A model generated the notes under the pieces. The model saw only the letters and a program-made list of their open reading frames with translations, searched no databases and was not told where the DNA came from. The translations under genes and the position numbers were made by a program. Shown here one piece after another: positions 61,684 through 64,000 of a stretch of DNA of 64,000 nt (position 1 is the stretch's first letter; every line of letters starts with the position of its first letter). The DNA is taken from the NCBI GenBank assembly GCA_013204985.1, contig JABMLG010000002.1, positions 248,001 to 312,000 on the forward strand, in the 5' to 3' direction. The stretch is from Microbacteriaceae bacterium VKM Ac-2855. GTDB taxonomy: Bacteria; Actinomycetota; Actinomycetes; Actinomycetales; Microbacteriaceae.

Positions 61684-62859
61684 ATGACCACACGTCGCAG
61701 CATCGGAGTCGGACTCATCAGCGTCGGATGGATGGGGCGCCTGCACTCGCGCGCCTACGCATCGCTTCGCTACGCGTATCCGGAAGCCGAATTCGCGCCC
61801 CGCCTCGTGATCGCCGCCGACGCCGTTCAGGCGAACGTCGACTACGCCGTCGACGTTCTCGGCTACGAGCGCGGCACGCTCGACTACCGCGCGGTTCTCG
61901 CCGACCCCGAAGTCGACGTCGTCTCCATCTGCGCCCCCAACTTCTTGCACCGCGAGTTCGCACTCGCCGCCGCCGCCGCCGGCAAGCCGTTCTGGATCGA
62001 GAAGCCCACCGGCCGCAACTCGGCCGAGACGGCCGAGATCGTCGCAGCCGCCGAGGCCGCGGGCGTCGCCACCGCGGTCGGCTTCAACTATCGCCACGCG
62101 CCGGCGGTGCAGCACGCCCGAACGATCATCACGAACGGCGAGTTGGGTGAGATCACCAATGTGAAGGTGTCGCTGCTGGCCGACTACTCCGCGGATCCGC
62201 TGGGCGCGTTCACCTGGCGTTACGAGCGTGCCCGCGCAGGTTCGGGTGTGCTCGGCGACCTGCTCTCGCACGGCGTGGACCTCGCCACCTATCTGGTGGC
62301 GCCGATCCAGGAGGTCACCGCATTGACCCAGACGGTCATCACTCAACGACCCGTTCCGGTCGGAGCGACGGTGGGCCACGTGAGGGCGTCCGCCGAAGAC
62401 CCGAAGAGGGCCGTTGAGAACGAGGACTACGCATCCCTGCTGGTGCGCTTCGGTGGCGGCTCGCGCGCGGTCGGCTTCCTCGAGGCGTCTCGGGTGGCGG
62501 TCGGCCCGCGCGCGGACTACTCGATCGAGATCTTCGGCACCAACGGCTCGCTGCGCTGGAGCTATGCGCGGATGAACGAGCTCGAGGTCTGCATCGGCAC
62601 CGGGGGAGACCTGCACGGTTACACGACGGTGCTCGCCAAACCCGGCGACGGCGAGTTCTCGCGGTTCCAGCCCGGCCCCGGCCAACCCACCGGCTTCGAC
62701 GAACTCAAAGTCGTCGAGGCGTGGCAGTTCCTCACCTCGGTCACCACGGGCGAGCAGATCGCGCCGTCGGTGGCGGATGCGCTGGCCGCGGCGCGCGTCG
62801 TCGACGCAGCGGAGGCATCGGCCGAAGACGGTCACTGGCACACGGTCGCGAAAGGCTGA
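61684..62859 (+). CDS. Gfo/Idh/MocA family oxidoreductase (391 aa)
   Basis: NAD(P)-dependent sugar or inositol dehydrogenase. GVGLISVGWMGRLHSRAYASL is the dinucleotide-binding loop (GxxxxGWMG), VDVVSICAPNFLHREFALAAAAAGKPFWIEKPTGRN contains the conserved EKP, and GSGVLGDLLSHGVDLATYLV gives the catalytic Asp/His region. GAAGGAGA eight bases before ATG 61684. A single gene with its own operator, and no sugar genes adjacent; substrate unknown. Confidence 0.92.
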   Translation: MTTRRSIGVGLISVGWMGRLHSRAYASLRYAYPEAEFAPRLVIAADAVQANVDYAVDVLGYERGTLDYRAVLADPEVDVVSICAPNFLHREFALAAAAAGKPFWIEKPTGRNSAETAEIVAAAEAAGVATAVGFNYRHAPAVQHARTIITNGELGEITNVKVSLLADYSADPLGAFTWRYERARAGSGVLGDLLSHGVDLATYLVAPIQEVTALTQTVITQRPVPVGATVGHVRASAEDPKRAVENEDYASLLVRFGGGSRAVGFLEASRVAVGPRADYSIEIFGTNGSLRWSYARMNELEVCIGTGGDLHGYTTVLAKPGDGEFSRFQPGPGQPTGFDELKVVEAWQFLTSVTTGEQIAPSVADALAAARVVDAAEASAEDGHWHTVAKG

Positions 62860-62875
62860 GGAGGACGCCCGGCAG

Positions 62876-63049
62876 GCGGGACGCCGACACTCCGTGTCGG
62901 TGCCCCGCGTATGGATGCGGGAGTGGGACGCTGACACTCCGTGTCGGTGCCCCGCGGGCTGATGCGAAAGCGGGACGCCGACACTCCGTGTCGGTGCCCC
63001 GCGGGCTGATGCGAGAGCGGGACGCCGACACTCCGTGTCGGTGCCCCGC
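62876..63049. repeat. Tandem array of four 47-bp hairpin units
   Basis: Units of 33 bp at 62876-62908, 62923-62955, 62970-63002 and 63017-63049, separated by 14-bp linkers; the last two linkers differ by one base (GGGCTGATGCGAAA or -GAGA). Each unit is a 15-bp imperfect stem around CCGACACTCCGTGTCGG. The array fills the gap between the oxidoreductase stop and the mfd promoter. Confidence 0.92.
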
Positions 63050-63051
63050 CG

Positions 63052-63057
63052 TAGACT
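63052..63057 (+). promoter_or_regulatory. -10 element of mfd
   Basis: TAGACT, six bases, GTG 63064, three bases after the hairpin array. Confidence 0.55.
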
Positions 63058-63063
63058 TCTCGG

Positions 63064-64000
63064 GTGATACTTCAGGGCTTGATCGCGGCGCTTTCGCGCG
63101 CCTCCACGTTCGACGACGCCCTGGCCTATGCCGGGCGGAACGCCGATTTCTCGCTGACGGACGGCCTGCGTGCGCCTCTCCTTGCCGGACTCCTCGCCCA
63201 GCGCGGTCGACTCGAGAAACCGCAGGCGCTCCTCGTCGTGACCGCCACCGGCCGCGAATCCGAGAGCCTCCGCGCGAGCCTCGAGGCGAGCCTGCCCGAT
63301 GCGCAGATCGTGGAGTTCCCGGCCTGGGAGACGTTGCCGCACGAGCGGCTCAGCCCCAGCGCCGAGATCGTCGGGCGGCGCCTCGACGCGTTGCGACGGA
63401 TGCGCACGTGGAGCGGCGCGCATCCGCTGATCGTGGTCGCGTCGGTGAGGGCCGCCCTGCAGCCCGTCGCCGACAACCTCGCCGACATCGAGCCGGTCGA
63501 GCTGGTCAAGGGCGCCCGCGGCTACGACCTCGCCCGCATCGCCACCACTCTCGTCGACCTCGCGTACGCACGCGTCGACATGGTGACGCGGCGCGGCGAG
63601 TTCGCGGTGCGCGGCGGAATCCTCGACGTCTTCCCGTCGATGGCCGAGCATCCCAGCCGCGTGGACTTCTTCGGCGACGAGGTCGACTCGATCCGCGCCT
63701 TCTCGGTCGCCGACCAGCGCTCGCTCGAGGGCGAGCTCGCCTCGGTCTCGCTGCCGCCGAGCCGAGAACTGCTGCTCGTGCCGGCGGTGCGCCAGCGCGC
63801 CCGCGAGATGCAGCACGAGTTCCCGAGCCTGTCGGCGATGCTCGCCAAGATCGCCGAGGGCATTCCCGTCGAGGGGATGGAGTCGCTCGCGCCCGCGCTG
63901 CTCGACCGGCTGGTGCCGATCTCGCACTACCTGCCCGAGGGTGCGGCCGTCGCCGTGATCGCGCCCGAACGCGTCGCCAGCCGGGCCATCAGCCTCGCCG
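63064..64000 (+). CDS. mfd: Transcription-repair coupling factor Mfd, 3' end outside the window
   Basis: Removes RNA polymerase stalled at DNA lesions and recruits UvrA. The visible 312 residues are the UvrB-like N-terminal module: MILQGLIAALSRASTFDDAL, LLVVTATGRESESLRASL, VEFPAWETLPHERLSPSAEIVGRRLDALRRM and VRGGILDVFPSMAEHPSRVDFFGDEVDSIRAFSVADQRS. The helicase domains lie beyond the window. The frame is open to the last base. GTG 63064 is chosen because the first residues match the family and TAGACT lies six bases upstream. Confidence 0.93.
   Translation, partial: MILQGLIAALSRASTFDDALAYAGRNADFSLTDGLRAPLLAGLLAQRGRLEKPQALLVVTATGRESESLRASLEASLPDAQIVEFPAWETLPHERLSPSAEIVGRRLDALRRMRTWSGAHPLIVVASVRAALQPVADNLADIEPVELVKGARGYDLARIATTLVDLAYARVDMVTRRGEFAVRGGILDVFPSMAEHPSRVDFFGDEVDSIRAFSVADQRSLEGELASVSLPPSRELLLVPAVRQRAREMQHEFPSLSAMLAKIAEGIPVEGMESLAPALLDRLVPISHYLPEGAAVAVIAPERVASRAISLA

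Noticed and set aside
62876-63049. Regular repeats with spacers resembling a small CRISPR array
   Set aside because: The spacers are 14 bases and nearly identical to each other, the repeats are full hairpins, and no cas gene is near.

Overview
The window is GC-rich, densely packed chromosomal DNA of an actinobacterium, most probably a member of the Microbacteriaceae. This rests on protein character and gene order (rsmI-metG-tatD-ksgA-ispE, tRNA-Gln-glmU-prs, rplY-pth-mfd), on a DUF222/HNH protein, on an LAXTG-type cell-wall sorting signal, and on many promoters whose -10 hexamer lies 6-8 bases before the start codon (leaderless mRNAs). No genus can be named from sequence reading alone.

Layout. 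1-6969: a tightly coupled lipid or polyketide-style operon (fatty acyl-AMP ligase, two acyl-CoA dehydrogenase-like proteins, an acyl carrier protein, a phosphopantetheinyl transferase, a WS/DGAT-like acyltransferase). It continues upstream of the window and is the best candidate for an undescribed system. 6825-16053: accessory genes (DUF222/HNH protein, DUF4349 lipoprotein, small charged helical protein, sortase-anchored M28 peptidase, alpha/beta hydrolase, aldo/keto reductase, two unknowns, MFS transporter). 16101-16651: AT-richer toxin-antitoxin-like pair. 16656-20784: HrpA helicase and a small membrane protein. 20880-26566: a putative catabolic module (cysteine synthase-like enzyme, FMN monooxygenase, ammonia-lyase-like protein, GntR regulator, MFS transporter) with a palindromic operator. 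26630-33920: DUF255 protein, rhodanese, L-serine dehydratase, membrane protein, CoA-binding protein, O-acetylhomoserine sulfhydrylase.

34057-34441: a guanidine-III riboswitch followed by an SMR guanidinium exporter. 34461-42579: YeiH-type exporter, protein mannosyltransferase, then housekeeping rsmI, metG, tatD, ksgA and ispE. 42801-48116: membrane molybdopterin oxidoreductase, ABC-F ATPase, an acyltransferase-like membrane protein flanked by two near-identical 71-bp palindromic repeats, and a MarR regulator. 48205-52025: tRNA-Gln, glmU, prs and a membrane protein. 52031-58260: ROK regulator divergent from a sugar ABC importer without its own ATPase plus a GH13 glucosidase. 58388-64000: gnd, rplY, pth, a Gfo/Idh/MocA oxidoreductase and the start of mfd.

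Intergenic DNA is unusually rich in hairpins. At least four dispersed families recur within the 64 kb, often between convergent genes where they probably end transcription from both sides, and a tandem 47-bp hairpin array precedes mfd. Gene functions are inferred from protein motifs recognised by eye; no database search was run.
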